Shown here piece by piece: positions 23,986-35,320 of a stretch of 64,000 bases of DNA. The notes under the pieces are model-generated. The model made no database searches, had not been told where the DNA came from, and worked only from the letters and a program-made list of their open reading frames with translations. The stretch is from positions 11,036,001-11,100,000 of the forward strand of contig OY756970.1 in the NCBI GenBank assembly GCA_963580455.1, read 5' to 3'. Position 1 is the stretch's first letter, and each line of letters starts with the position of its first letter. The stretch is from Euonymus europaeus. Its lineage: Eukaryota; Streptophyta; Magnoliopsida; Celastrales; Celastraceae. Position numbers and translations under genes: made by a program.

Positions 23986-24003
23986 TCCCCAGTGAAGTCG
24001 CCA
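23986..24003 (-). other. Primer binding site of element B
   Basis: The sense strand reads TGGCGACTTCACTGGGGA, separated by two bases from the 5' LTR end (…GGTTGCTTCA). It is identical to the site of element H at 61897-61914. This type of site is described for Ogre elements (tRNA-Arg, from memory). Confidence 0.85.
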
Positions 24004-24005
24004 GC

Positions 24006-27000
24006 TGAAGCAACCGGCTTGAAAAAATGAAGTCGCCACCAATTGATTTTTAAGGTGCAATTGGACACCTAATATGGTCCACGAGAAAGAAATGGGTAAG
24101 GGGGTCTATTGAGCATGGGGAAGGTGTTAGGCACCCCCACAACTCCCGGAAAAAACGGTTTCCTTGAAAATGTTCTCTTACTTGGCTCGAATTTTGTTTT
24201 GAAAGAGTTTGTATGTCGCAATTGCTTTAATGAATTTCTATATATGCTAGAAAGTTCATGTTTCAATTGAGTGGGTTTGACCCCATTAATATTGTGACAA
24301 TTTGATGCTTGGATGAAAAATTCACTTGAAGTGGTTTTTGATAATTTGAAAAGGTGCACGGGATAACTACAGCCATTCCCGGCTTGGCTGAAAATATTTT
24401 TGGAGAATGATGAAAAATCCACTTGAAGTGGTTTTGATAATTTAAAAGAGGTGCACAGGATCACTACAGCCATTCCCGGCTTGGCTGAAAAATACTTTGG
24501 AGAATGATGAAAAATCCACTTGAAGTGGTTTTGATAATTTAAAAGAGGTGCACGGGATCACTACAGCCATTCCCGGCTTGGCTGAAAAATACTTTGGAGA
24601 ATGATGAAAAATCCACTTGAAGTGATTTTGATAATTTAAAAAAAGGTGCACGGGATCACTACAACCATTCCCGGCTTGGCTCAAAAATAATTTGGAGATT
24701 GATGAAACGTCCACTTGAAGTAGTTTTGATGATTTGAAAAAGGTTGTGAAACTTTTTGGGAATTCGATTGATGCATCAAATCGATCCACAGACAGCGACT
24801 AGGTCCAATTTAAGCCATACTCACAATCATATTCTTTATGAGAAAAGAAAGAATACATTTAAGACTCATTTGATGGGTCAAACATCTTTAAACCCCCTCT
24901 TGAGTCCTTAAATAGATTCTCTTAATCCCTAAAAATAAGTTTGCTTTTTGATTCCACGAAAATCCAGTGTTATGAATAAATGCCAACAAAAATCCCAATA
25001 TCTTGAAGGTTCTTTTGATATTTAAACAGAATACGAGTTTCTCATATTAGTCTTGGTGTCATTATTTAAGGTGAGACGACTTAGATTTAATCATTATCGC
25101 GTTGTGTCTTTTTCATGGCATAACAATGAAATAATATTCTAAGTATGCAATCTAAATATTCACAATTTGCACAAAGCTTAAACATGCATACTACGCATTC
25201 ATATTTCAACAAATTCATATGCTTCTAACACCCTAAATATACGTGTATGCATTTTACTATTTACATCCATTATTTACATGGGTTACAATTTACATGGCCT
25301 TGGGTTTAAATGCCTAATAATCTAAACCTAATTTTTTATACCAATAATCCCAATACATCACTTATAAACCCAAAGCCCAATATACAACTAAAGCCCTAGC
25401 TATATTTTTAAACCCAAACACACAACATACAAAGACTCCGCCATTATCTACAATCCAAGCGTGACCTCAACAAAGCCCAAATAAGTACAAAACAAATTAT
25501 GGCACAATGACTCAATCAAGACTCAAAGACCCATACATTACTCATCATAGGTGGCCCATTGTCCTACAATCACCACCGGCCCACCGACTCAACAAGGAAA
25601 CAAAACTTCTTCACTGGTGATGCATATCTACCCGTCACTACTATGCTTCTTTACTGGTAGGCCATCTCTTCCAATTTCATTATGCAAAAAGCCAAGAACA
25701 CAACCAGCAAGGCAAGATATACATGCATGGAATGGAAGCAAAAAGGAAAACAAAGAGAAGCAACACAGTAGCGAGAGACAGATCCAAGGAGAACAACGCC
25801 AAGCTTGAGAAATTAAATCTAGTCCAAACTCCAAACAAAACCCAGAAATCTTACAGCCCACCATTACAAAACAAGCACCAAATATACAGAATACATTTAT
25901 ATATATTCACACGCATATATATACGGTATTACATACACCCACACAAATATATTTATATATAGCATACATACATATACATATCTCATAGCCAACACACATA
26001 AATCCACAGCACCACATATACACATGCATATATATTCACGTACATATATATATGGCATTATGTACACCCACATAAAGATACATATATATATCATGCACCT
26101 AATACATATATATCTAAAAGCCGCATGCAAAAACAGCACCTAAATATACATATACATATACGTTCGCATGCATAGACACACGGTTTTATACCACGCAAAC
26201 ACACACACCCATTTACCTATATATATGTACATAGCAAGTGATGACAGTGATGATAATACCTCTACTACCAGTGAGGATCGGGCGATGATGTGAGCTCGTC
26301 AAGGAAAAAAATCTGGGCTTCCTTCGGTCTCTCCTTTTGTCAAAAAGATCCAGAAAACCTGCTGGTTTCTTCTCTCTCTCTCCTTCGTCCAAAAGGTCCA
26401 GTAGCTCCTCAGTTCCTCTCCTTCACTGATCAAGTCCGGTTCCTGGTTTCTCTCCTTCACTCATCAAGTTTGGTCTCCCCCTCCTCCTTTTACAGATCAA
26501 GTTTTCCTCTCTGATTCAGTTTTCGTCCCTTGGGTTTCGTCACTCGTAAGCTCTCTTCTTTCCCTGTTCCCTCTTTTCTCTGTCACCGATCCGCTCTCTT
26601 GTTTCTGGGTTTCATCACTCGTAAGCTCTCTTTTTCTTTTCTCCCCCTTTCTGCGTTCTTCCCCCCCCACCCTTTTTCAAGGCATCTGGGTCTGGCTTCT
26701 CTCTTCCGCCCATCCTCTCATCAATTTTTCAACCGTCCACTGCATCATCTGCTTTTCTCTTTAAGTCCCACGCCTCCTCTGTCATTTTCTATTTCTCTCT
26801 TTAAGTCCCACCGGCATCAGTCTCCCAGGCCATCTCTTCTCTTGTCAGGGTTTGTCTCCTTCTCTCTTAACTTCAATGTATGGAAGCTTCTTAGGGTTGG
26901 GCCACATATGGGCTGATTGGTTTATTTGGATAGTTAGGCCTGGTATGGATAATTGGGCCTGTGGACTCTCCTTACTTTATAATCATTTGGGCCAAATGGG

Positions 27001-27176
27001 CATGAGGCCATATGGGTCAGGGCTAGGTCTTATGTATTTTTTGTTTTCATTTTTATTTCATTTTGTTTTGTTTTCTTGTAATTTATTTATCTATTTTCTA
27101 TTTTGTTTTTCTGCTTTGTATTATTATTATTTTTTTTATCATAGGGAGGAAATCCGGACAAAAATGGGGTATAACA
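24006..27176 (-). repeat. 5' LTR of element B, full length
   Basis: 3171 bp. On the sense strand it starts TGTTATACCCCATTTTTGTC (27176) and ends GGTTGCTTCA (24006). The inner 2484 bp match 13382-15866. The extra 690 bp at its 3' end carry four near-identical units of about 97 bp (24354-24720), each with the GGGATCACTACAGCC motif and a TCCACTTGAAGTGG palindrome. Confidence 0.9.
24354..24682 (-). repeat. ~97-bp tandem units with GGGATCACTACAGCC motif (four copies)
   Basis: Motif starts lie near 24356, 24453, 24548 and 24646. Each is followed by GAGAATGATGAAAAATCC, then ACTTGAAGTGGTTTTGATAA. The array is at the U5 end of the LTR, and the corresponding region of the other LTR has been deleted. 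Confidence 0.9.
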
Positions 27177-27624
27177 CATTTCCAGTAAACTTGAACCTTA
27201 ACTTTTCAGTATACCCTCCTTGTAGCAGTTGTATTCGGCTCATAAAAAACATCCTCTCATTAAATTGAAAATGGAAATTTTCATGTAATGCAATGCATCA
27301 TGCTTATGAACAGTATTTAATACATCAGTAAATCATACATAACAAGTCACTTCGAATAATATCTAAATCGTCATCATATAAGTCTCATATAAGTAAAACT
27401 CATCACATAAAATATTACATCAATATCACATTCCCAAATCAACTTCAATTCCATGACCATTCAACCATTACACACGACCTGTGTACATATCATCACATAG
27501 TAGTTCACAAATCACCCATACTCAAATACGACAATCAATTCAATCTTAAGTAGCAAACATATTCAATACAAATAATATTATAATAACAATAATCTCATCA
27601 AAATAACTCAATCATACCAACATG

Positions 27625-27658
<34 letters not shown>

Positions 27659-27935
27659 CGTACAAATACATGAATTATAAATTAACAATTCACCGAACAT
27701 TTAATTCTGTAACACATATGAGTATTACTTACCTCCATGCTCTCTCGTAATTCCAATAATTTGACTATATGAGACTCTTCCTGAAATTAATTACAACATT
27801 CATATGTATTAACATTTAATTAATAAATTATTCCAATTAATTTTTTAAATTAATTTCTGGTTAATCTAGTCAAATAGGGGAAAATCACAAGTCAAACCGA
27901 TTCTGCCTCAACCCAACCGGGTCAGCTCAAACCCG
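27177..27935 (-). repeat. Split LTR, right part (same family as solo LTR F, inverted)
   Basis: Matches the reverse complement of about 53000-53815 in solo LTR F: CATTTCCAGTAAAC, ATGCATCATGCTTATGAACAGT, a TATATATA run, AATTATAAATTAACAATTCACCGAACATTTAATT, and CAACCCAACCGGGTC. Similarity fades after about 27935. Together with 12942-13381 it forms one LTR disrupted by element B. Confidence 0.75.
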
Positions 27936-28913
27936 GTTGTGCTCTATGTCTCTCTCCTACAAGAGGGTCTCGCAGACCCGTGGGTTTCATCGCCAGATCT
28001 CCTCCGTGGGAGGCGGGGTGACAGCCACCGCTTACATAGATCAAACGAGAACGATAAGAGGAACGCTCCGCCGTTCCCCATTACCTGCTCGATGGCCATT
28101 TTCTGGTGATTCTCTGATACACAGCTCGCGGCCCGTGATCCCCTTTCTTCTCCGTTGACAGTCCGATCGAGCTTCGTTCTATACGAAAATCATGCCTTTG
28201 GATTTATCTCGCTGAGCTCGTCCTTCTCATGTCATCAACGTATCCTTCCATCGCTATACAATATAACAATTGGATTTACCCTATTTCATTTCATATGTTT
28301 TGCTCGTTCGACACTTATATTCCCTATACAATTAAATATCACTCATAGACCCCTTAAATCGATTTTCATCTATCTCACCAAGACTCTTCGCATATCCTTT
28401 TTGTAACTGCAACTCATTTACCAACTACATTTGAAATATTCCAGTTGTTATACACAATCTAGACAATATTCGCATATCATAAAGACAGCTCTATAATTCC
28501 AAATATTTCCATCAAACATCCCAATCAGAAATACAAGATTAAACATATCTAACACAAATGGAATAACTAAATACAGATTTACAACTAAATTGTTAACTTA
28601 ATCATTAGAATAGCACTCCCAAGCCGCTCAAAGAATCTATCATTCAATTTTATTAATCATAATTCGTTCATGCATATAACTGCATATATAACCTAGCACT
28701 TACTATCACCTCCTTCAAGTTCATAATATTTATGGGTACTAGCTAATCCACAAATTATGTATTTCCTGTCTTATTTGGAGTCACCATTGTGCTCTCGCTT
28801 AAGTGCCCTACACTTAGTTTAGTTTCTTTGATATCGCTATTACATAGTACTTACAAATTGCTCCTTATACAATTATTTATGATTGGCTAACTTATTTACC
28901 ATACACATGTATA

Positions 28914-28953
<40 letters not shown>

Positions 28954-29127
28954 GCACACTTATTTATTTTATCTGAACAATTTCGCATACCTATTTAATT
29001 AAGCTTTCCAATATATATATACACAACTTATTCATCTATAATAAATTAATTAACACCCACAATGAAGCACTTACTCTTAATCTATGTTAAAATATCACCT
29101 ATCGAATTATTGTCTCATATATATTTA
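27936..29127. other. Unassigned AT-rich sequence
   Basis: About 1.2 kb between the LTR remnant and the satellite. Its first 200 bp (TGGGTTTCATCGCCAGATCTC and following) may be a diverged part of the LTR. The rest shows no similarity to other parts of the window, no supported ORF, and an (AT)n run at about 28916-28951. The expected LTR end GGGGTGTTACA was not found. Confidence 0.5.
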
Positions 29128-29655
29128 TGAAGTGCTTTTAACTGTTTTGTCCATTTTGGAATGAAAGTTGCTCTTTTGGCAATAAAACAAGTGACGGAGC
29201 CTTTACTTGTTAAATTCTACATAAAATAACAACAAACAGTGCACACCAATCAACTTCGAGTATTCATAATTGCTCAACTCTCTCCATTAAAGAGCTTTCA
29301 ATGATTTGTCCATTTTGGAACGAAAGTTGGTTTTTTGGCAATGAAATAATCTACGGAGCTTATACTCGTAAAATTTTACATAAAATATTAACGAAAAGTT
29401 TACATTGATCAACTTTGATGGTTCACAATTGCTCAACTCTCTATGACGTCTTAAAGTCTTTTTCTAATTTGGAACGAAAGTTCATCTTTTGGCAACGAAA
29501 CAATTTAAGGAGCCTATTATCGTCAAATTAGAATTAAAATGACAATAAAAAGTGTGCACTGTTTAACTTTGACTGTTCAGAATTGCTCGACTCTCTCCAT
29601 GGAGGTTATTTTAAAGGTTTTGTCTAAATTAAAATGAAAGTTCATCTTTACAAGT
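29128..29655 (+). repeat. Satellite, about 3.4 monomers (array segment 3)
   Basis: Four successive monomers have distinctive variants: TACTTGTTAAATTCTACAT with ACTTCGAGTATTC; GGTTTTTTGGCAATG with AAAGTTTACATTG; AATTAGAATTAAAATGACAA with GTGTGCACTG; and GGAGGTTATTTTAAAGG. The same order occurs at about 49215-49680, which is evidence for higher-order repeat structure. The last monomer is cut by element C. Confidence 0.9.
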
Positions 29656-30070
29656 GTGACCTTCTTCCAAGTTGAGCCAGCGATGTCCAAATGCTTCTTA
29701 AATATCTTTCTAATCCTCGGAGAACAGGGCTCAGAAGGATTCAACATGGAGAAGAAAAGAAAGATACAATTAATAGAAAGAAACACATAAAAATGCTTGA
29801 AAGTCTAGCAAAAATAATAAGCACTCACTCTCCTAGTCGTACAGTGATCACTAAACGCTGATCTAGGCCAATAGTCGAGGAGGATGGAGCAAATGTTGAT
29901 GCACTACCCACATTTGGTGTATCCGGTTCACTCGGAGGGATCAAAGGAAACTTTGGTGTTGATGGGGAAGATCCTCCACGACCTCGACCTATCGATGATG
30001 ACCTCGATGGAAAGGCTCCCCCAACAAAAGTACAATGTGACCCTCCACCTCTAGGCATATCTGTGAACAT
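29656..30070 (-). pseudogene. C-terminal exon-like segment of CACTA element C
   Basis: Minus-strand frames with a Gly/Ser/Pro-rich stretch (RGRGGSSPSTPKFPLIPPSE, 30070-29825) and a segment reading IRKIFKKHLDIAGSTWKKV (about 29730-29660). The second resembles the start of the plant Ptta/En/Spm transposase family, as far as I remember it. The segment is cut by the left edge of the element, so it is incomplete. An intron between the two parts is possible (AG/GT-like edges near 29825) but not established. Confidence 0.55.
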
Positions 30071-30129
30071 GAAAAAATTCTTAAATTAGTATAAGGAAGA
30101 ATCAACATATCAAAAATTAAGAGTACTAA

Positions 30130-31785
30130 CACTAGTCATCGTCGTCTTCTTCATCATCTAATTGAAACTAATCTTCATCAATTAACTCGTCATTTGACCC
30201 CGAATCAAGTTTAGCCTCCTCCTCCTCGTCATCATCTTCATCTAGTTCTAATAAAGAACCATTTGTATCGTTCAGTGGACCTGGAGCAACATCATCGCTA
30301 GCATCTATTGGCTGCAACCCCGACTACTCCTCTTGAAAGGCTGATGATGTCACAGTACTATTGCTAGTTGTCGATGTAGGCATATCAACAATTGGTCTAG
30401 CCTTAATTTTACAAACTGCTAACCACTCACTTGTATCTCACCTTAACCTCGGATAAGGTACGAAATATACTTGTTGGGCTTGCATCGCTAGAATAAAGGG
30501 TTACCTTGAAGATGAACTTTCGTTCTAGTATTGGGAGTAGGATCAAACCAATAACATTTGAACAATACTGTTATTTTGACTGGTAGCCTAGGGTATTCCA
30601 AGATTAGTATCTCATTTATCATACCATAGTAATCACCACTCGTCTCACAATAATTCGTCCCCTTAATGCACACTCCACTATTGACTGTCGCTTTCTATGA
30701 TCCATGAGTTGTTGTGTGAAATTTGTAATCGTTTACGAAGTAAACTGGAATGGATTTCACGTTTCTTAAAGGCCAAAGAGCGAGGTCCTTGATGAATTGA
30801 CTGGAAATGCCATTCATAGGATCAAGTGCCTGAACCATAACAAAGAACAAATCAAACTACACATTTATAATAATTTAAAAGTAAAAGTGATCGGGTTATG
30901 AAGATCTTACATAGTGCGTAAACCAAGATGGAAATTGATTCTCCAATGTCGCATCAACCAAAGCCTCATTTACGTTTCCATCATCTCGTAAGTAGTTGAT
31001 ATAAATACTTCATGAACAAAAAAATACAAAAATTAGATTAGTTGATCAAAATATAGGTTCTTGTCCATTTGTTGAACAATTATGTATTGAAAACTTACTG
31101 CACATATGGCTCAATCTCTTGACAATTAAGAAGAATGTAGGACTGAGCTGCCAATAGTTCCTTGTCCTCAAGTGGCCTGATCTTTGATCTTCCATATGCT
31201 AGACTAGGATGAGTAAATATAGAAAGATTCCCTTTGATCGTCTCCACATCACCCCCATCATCATTCCGAGGCACTTTCCTGTGTCGTCTAGTGTGTACGT
31301 GAGGTTCAAAATAGAAAGAACAAAAACTGTTAGTTTCTTCTACTAAATATTCATTACATATCAATCCTTCAACTCTAGCTTTATTTTTCACATTTTGCTT
31401 CAAGTGCCGAAGGAATCGTTCGAACAGATACATCCACCAATACTGAACTGGGCTTGCTGTTCTTGCTTCATAGGGCAAATGAACTGGTAGATGCTCTATT
31501 GAGTCAAAGAAGGCAGGAGGAAATATTCGCTCCAATTTACATAGAATAGTAGGAATTTCCATCTCCAATCTCTTCATCTCCTCCATTCTCAGTGAAGAGC
31601 ATGTCAATTTCTTGAAGAAAAAGCTCAACTCTGTCAATGTTTGCCACACGTTACTCGGCAACAATTCACGAAATGCTATCGGAATCAACCGTTACATGAA
31701 CACATGAAAATTATGACTTTGCATCCCAAAAAGCTTATACTTCTTTATGTCCACACATCGGCCCATGTTTGACACATATCCATCT
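30130..31785 (-). pseudogene. CACTA transposase (TNP2 type), C-terminal half
   Basis: Minus-strand continuation of the transposase at 47592-48345 after the insertion of element D. Segments in order: CVDIKKYKLFGMQSHNFHVF (about 31775-31695); an in-frame TAA at 31692-31694; a 197-codon open frame 31688-31095 with PSNVWQTLTELSFFFKKLT, LCKLERIFPPAFFDSIEHLP and PVQYWWMYLFERFLRHLK (DUF4218 domain); then a DUF4216-like region at about 30850-30430 with DYYGMINEILILEYPRLPVK and LFKCYWFDPTPNTRTKVH, interrupted by TAG; then an acidic Asp/Glu-rich tail to about 30130. In the CACTA family this protein cuts and joins the transposon ends. With these stops it cannot be functional. Confidence 0.85.
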
Positions 31786-32323
31786 TGATGAGGATAATTA
31801 TCCTCTCTAGTAGGAATAAGACACGTGACAGAACTGTCAGCAGAATAGCAGGTTCCACCTAACAGTCTGTTGCTCGGTACCGGAAAACAGAGTTGTTCTT
31901 CTCGGCTCCCTACCTCCGGAATAGTAACTCCTTCTGGTAAAATAGTAACTCCTTCATTTGGCAAGGTATTATTCACCACCACTCAAATTCTATTAATAGA
32001 AACCACCTTCACTATATAAATGGGGTTACCCCACAGGTAAAAGGGATCACTCTTTGACTTAAATACTATTTACACCTTTCCCAAGAACACCGAGCAGTGT
32101 TCTTCGAAGAGTTACTTTGTGCTAGCATCCGACTTTAGCATCAGAGCGCAAACGCCAGAGAACACTCTCCGGCGGGCTTCTAGCTTACGTGTGCTTGTCC
32201 ATGCAGATCACAATTATCCGAGAAGACCATTGTGCCGAGGAAGAGAACCACCCATCCAAGGAGACCCTAGTTCAGACTTATACTGATACGTCATCAAAGC
32301 TTTACGAGATTGAGACGTCATCA
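31786..32323 (+). repeat. 5' LTR of element D
   Basis: Starts TGATGAGGATAATTATCC and ends GAGACGTCATCA. Contains ACTATATAAATGG at about 32012-32024, a plausible TATA box, aligned with ACTATATAAAGGG in the 3' copy. Confidence 0.93.
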
Positions 32324-32325
32324 GA

Positions 32326-32343
32326 TTGGCGCCATCTGTGGGA
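32326..32343 (+). other. Primer binding site of element D
   Basis: TTGGCGCCATCTGTGGGA two bases after the 5' LTR. It differs by one base from the TTGGCGCCGTCTGTGGGA site I remember for Tat-lineage elements. Confidence 0.85.
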
Positions 32344-32369
32344 AATACTTTTTCCATAACTAACAAATT

Positions 32370-34156
32370 ATGGTTCAAACTAGAGCTTTAAGAGGAGAAG
32401 GACCACAGGTTACTGCCTCAAATGTCAACACCGATTAATAGCCTCAGCCACTGGTGCAAGATCAGATCGCCCAATTGTTGCAACGGATGAATGTGTTTGC
32501 TCAACGATTGGACATGATCTAAGAACAAGTACCGGGGCATCAACCTGTCCAAAATGAGAACATTTCTCAGGAGACGAGGAATGAACACTCTCAAACCGAC
32601 GAATCAAGAAATCCTAACTACCCAAAACCTCGGTGACCACTGCTCGGAGAACTCACCTCACTCATACTTACAAGGGGGACAACAAGTTCATCAAAGGGGT
32701 AGTGGACCGAAAAATAGCTGCTTTGCAAGAACGCCCTTTTTTAGATACAATGGACTGGGACAGAAACTTAACCCCATTGGAAGCAGAGATTCAACATGCT
32801 CGGGTACTGACGAGTTTTAAGGTCTCCAGTGTGGAAAAGTAAAACGGGACGGGAGATCCTTTTGACCACGTCATCGGTTTTCAAACCATGATGGAGTTCC
32901 AGCGAACGTCTTAGAAAGCTTGCTGCAAGATCTTCCCAGTCTCTCTCGTTGGTGTAGCAAGACCATGGTTCAGAGCTCTGCTGCAGGGTAGTATTCATAG
33001 CTTCGACGACCCCACCAACAGATTCGTTGCTCATTTTGCGAGCTCAAGACCAGTTAAGAGGACGAACGCCACCCTGGTCACCATTTGACAAAAGCCCCGA
33101 GAAAGTTTAAGAGAATTTGTGACCATATTCAACAGTGATTGTTTGGAGATACCAGACCTCCAACCAATTATAGCCATCACAGCCTTCACGACTGGAGTTC
33201 GGTATACGACATTGAAACACTCCCTGTCAAGGAAGCATCTGAAGAGCATTCCTGAGTTGCTCTCAAGAGTTGAAAAGTACATTACCGCATATGAAATCAT
33301 GGCAGAACCACACATGATCAAACAATCATCTGATAGGTCCCCTTCGAGAAAGAGGAACGATTCTGGTCGGCCGAACAAGACAAAAACTACTGAGAGGGGA
33401 AGGCCACCCTCTCGAAAAGACGAACGAGCTAAACCAATGCGATATGATTCCTACACTACTCTCAATACCTCTCTAAAGAGAGTACTCAATTAGATACAGG
33501 ATCGTGACATCGTTAGATGGCCACCAAAGATGAGGCCGACTCCTAGAAGAAAGGAGAGCAATAAGTATTGCAAATTCCATCGGGGTCATGGTCACGACAC
33601 TGATGAATTCTGTCATCTGAAAGATGAAATAGAGAACCTAATTCAGAGAGGATACCTCAAAAATTTCACTAGCTCGGTCGTGGACAAACGAGAAAGAGAA
33701 GGAGGAAGATATAACTAAAGAGATGAGAGAAAAGATGACAGACGCCAAAGGATACGTCGAGATGAGTCTCCTCGACATCGTAATCGAGGAATGGCGGGTA
33801 CTATAAGTATGATAGTCGGTGGTCTGGCCTCGGGAGGAGAAAGCTCGTCAAAAAGGAGAGTCTATGCTCGGACCGTCCATCAGGTGTTTGAGAGGTCTAA
33901 GAAATTAAGAACTGATGACGAAAAGATAACCTTCTCGGAGAGAGATGGAAATGGCTTACATCAGCCCCATGACGATGTGTTGGTCATTGAGGCGGTCACG
34001 CTAATTACACGGTGAAGAAGATCTTGGTTGACAATGGGAGCTCAGCAGATGTTCTTTCCTATCACGTTTTCAAACAGATGAACTCCCGAGAGAGAGCCTA
34101 AAGAAGTTTTCCTCCCCCTTTACGGTTTCACAGGAGAGCAGGTTATCCCGGTCGGG
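32370..34156 (+). pseudogene. Gag and start of protease of element D, broken
   Basis: The likely start is ATG at 32370 (MVQTRALRGEG), but a TAA follows after 22 codons. Further fragments: NKFIKGVVDRKIAALQERPF (about 32680); ARPWFRALLQGSIHSFDDP (about 32955), the Gag core; REFVTIFNSDCLEIPDLQP; a Gag zinc knuckle with CKFHRGHGHDTDEFCHLKDE (about 33570-33630), typical of Tat elements; and protease VDNGSSADVL (about 34030). Stops occur at least near 32840, 32913, 33090, 33490, 33716 and 34012. The frame is then cut by element E at 34157-34161. Confidence 0.85.
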
Positions 34157-34161
34157 ATGAT

Positions 34162-35307
34162 TGGTCGATACTTTTTGATCACAGTAAATACCGACTGGTT
34201 TTATGCAATCTCAAGTGCACGGTCGCAAGGCAGTAACAGTGAAAGGGATCGAATCCACAGGGACTGTTGTAAAAACCAATTGAAAGACAAACAATAGTGT
34301 AAACTAATTTGGATGCTTAAATTAATAATGGAAAGATTAACTAGTTCAAATAAAATAACTAGTTCAACAATTGATGAAAATTAGCTTGGATTTGGCTAGT
34401 TCAAATACCTCCACCTGTGCACACAAATCAATCCGCAATTAAACAAATTAAGAATTTAACGACGTCAATTGAAAGACTTTGGTCCAGCTCTAACAATTGG
34501 ATTTCCCTAAACAACGACCCTGACTTTGGTCCAGCTCAAGGTCTTTTCTTATCAAAGGAGTGTTGGTTTGGTCTCTCCTAAGAATTTCCTAAGATAAGCA
34601 TCAGCACATGGAAATCGACAATCGCATAACCTAAGGCAATGGTCTATCACCCAATCAATTATGTTCAATGTTCCCAAACCCGAATCGCAAAACAAGTTTT
34701 TGTCATTTCGTCAAACACCGGGTCATGGTCAGCCGAATATTTTCAACTAACAATTCCTAAATATTATGATGATGGCCAGACATGCATAACAATAGGAAAT
34801 CAACAATAAATTCAGAGAACAATGAATTAAATCCAGTCTAATCAACAATCAATCTGTGCACAAAGTTTCAGTAGAAGAAAATACCAAATCCTAGCTAAAA
34901 AGTACTTAGCTACGCATACTCATACTAAAAACCATAAAAATACTCAAGAAAATTGTTCGAATCAATGGGAAAGATGAAGGAATTGCCACGCTTGGAATGC
35001 CTCTTCTCTGCCCTCTGTATTCTGGAAAATCTTCCCTCGTATCTGGCGGCTAGGGTTTAGTCTTTAACCATAAAAAGTTATTGTCCCCACTGCCACGTCA
35101 GCTAGGCCCGTTTCTGCAAATCCCGCAACTCGCGGCCGCGAGTAGGTCGCGCCTGGCTCACTTTTACCCAGAATTCAACTTTTCCAACTAAATAGCATCC
35201 AGCTGTACCTGTCATTAAATCACACAATTGGATAGTATTTTGTGCTAGAAACCTCATAAAGATTGGGTACTTAACATCATAAACATGAGTACATTTTGTA
35301 CTCACCA
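34162..35307 (-). repeat. 3' LTR of element E
   Basis: Starts TGGTCGATAC and ends GTACTCACCA on the plus strand, matching 39920-41065. A perfect 14-bp palindrome CTCGCGGCCGCGAG lies at 35129-35142. Confidence 0.93.
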
Positions 35308-35320
35308 AAATCCCCCAAAC
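35308..35320 (-). other. Polypurine tract of element E
   Basis: The minus strand reads AGTTTGGGGGATTT just before the 3' LTR start TGGTGAGTAC. Confidence 0.75.

Larger units (their letters stand above)
13382..27176 (-). mobile_element. Element B: decayed Ogre/Tat-type LTR retrotransposon
   Basis: A 13.8 kb element on the minus strand. The 5' LTR is 24006-27176 (3171 bp). Next to it is a primer site identical to that of element H (TGGCGACTTCACTGGGGA on the sense strand). The 3' LTR (13382-15866) has lost about 690 bp of its outer end. Sense order: LTR, primer site, about 2.5 kb without recognisable coding, pol remnants (21430-20490), a long repeat-rich region, an ORF related to the env-position ORF of element A (17140-16193), purine tract, LTR. 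The LTR start TGTTATACCCC and the pol C-terminus fit Ogre. No target duplication can be seen because one end is deleted. Confidence 0.85.

Noticed and set aside
28387..28400. CTTTTTGTAACTGC as the far end of the split LTR (CTTTT before TGTAACGCC at 12937)
   Set aside because: Only the first few bases agree and orientation is wrong for the far end; treated as coincidence.
29640..29668. TTTACAAGTGTG as a degenerate left CACTA terminus
   Set aside because: Matches CACTACAAGAAA only in the TACAAG core; no matching target duplication.
31692..31982. 96-codon minus-strand frame across the left edge of element D
   Set aside because: Chimeric reading of LTR and transposase; only the part left of 31786 is transposase.
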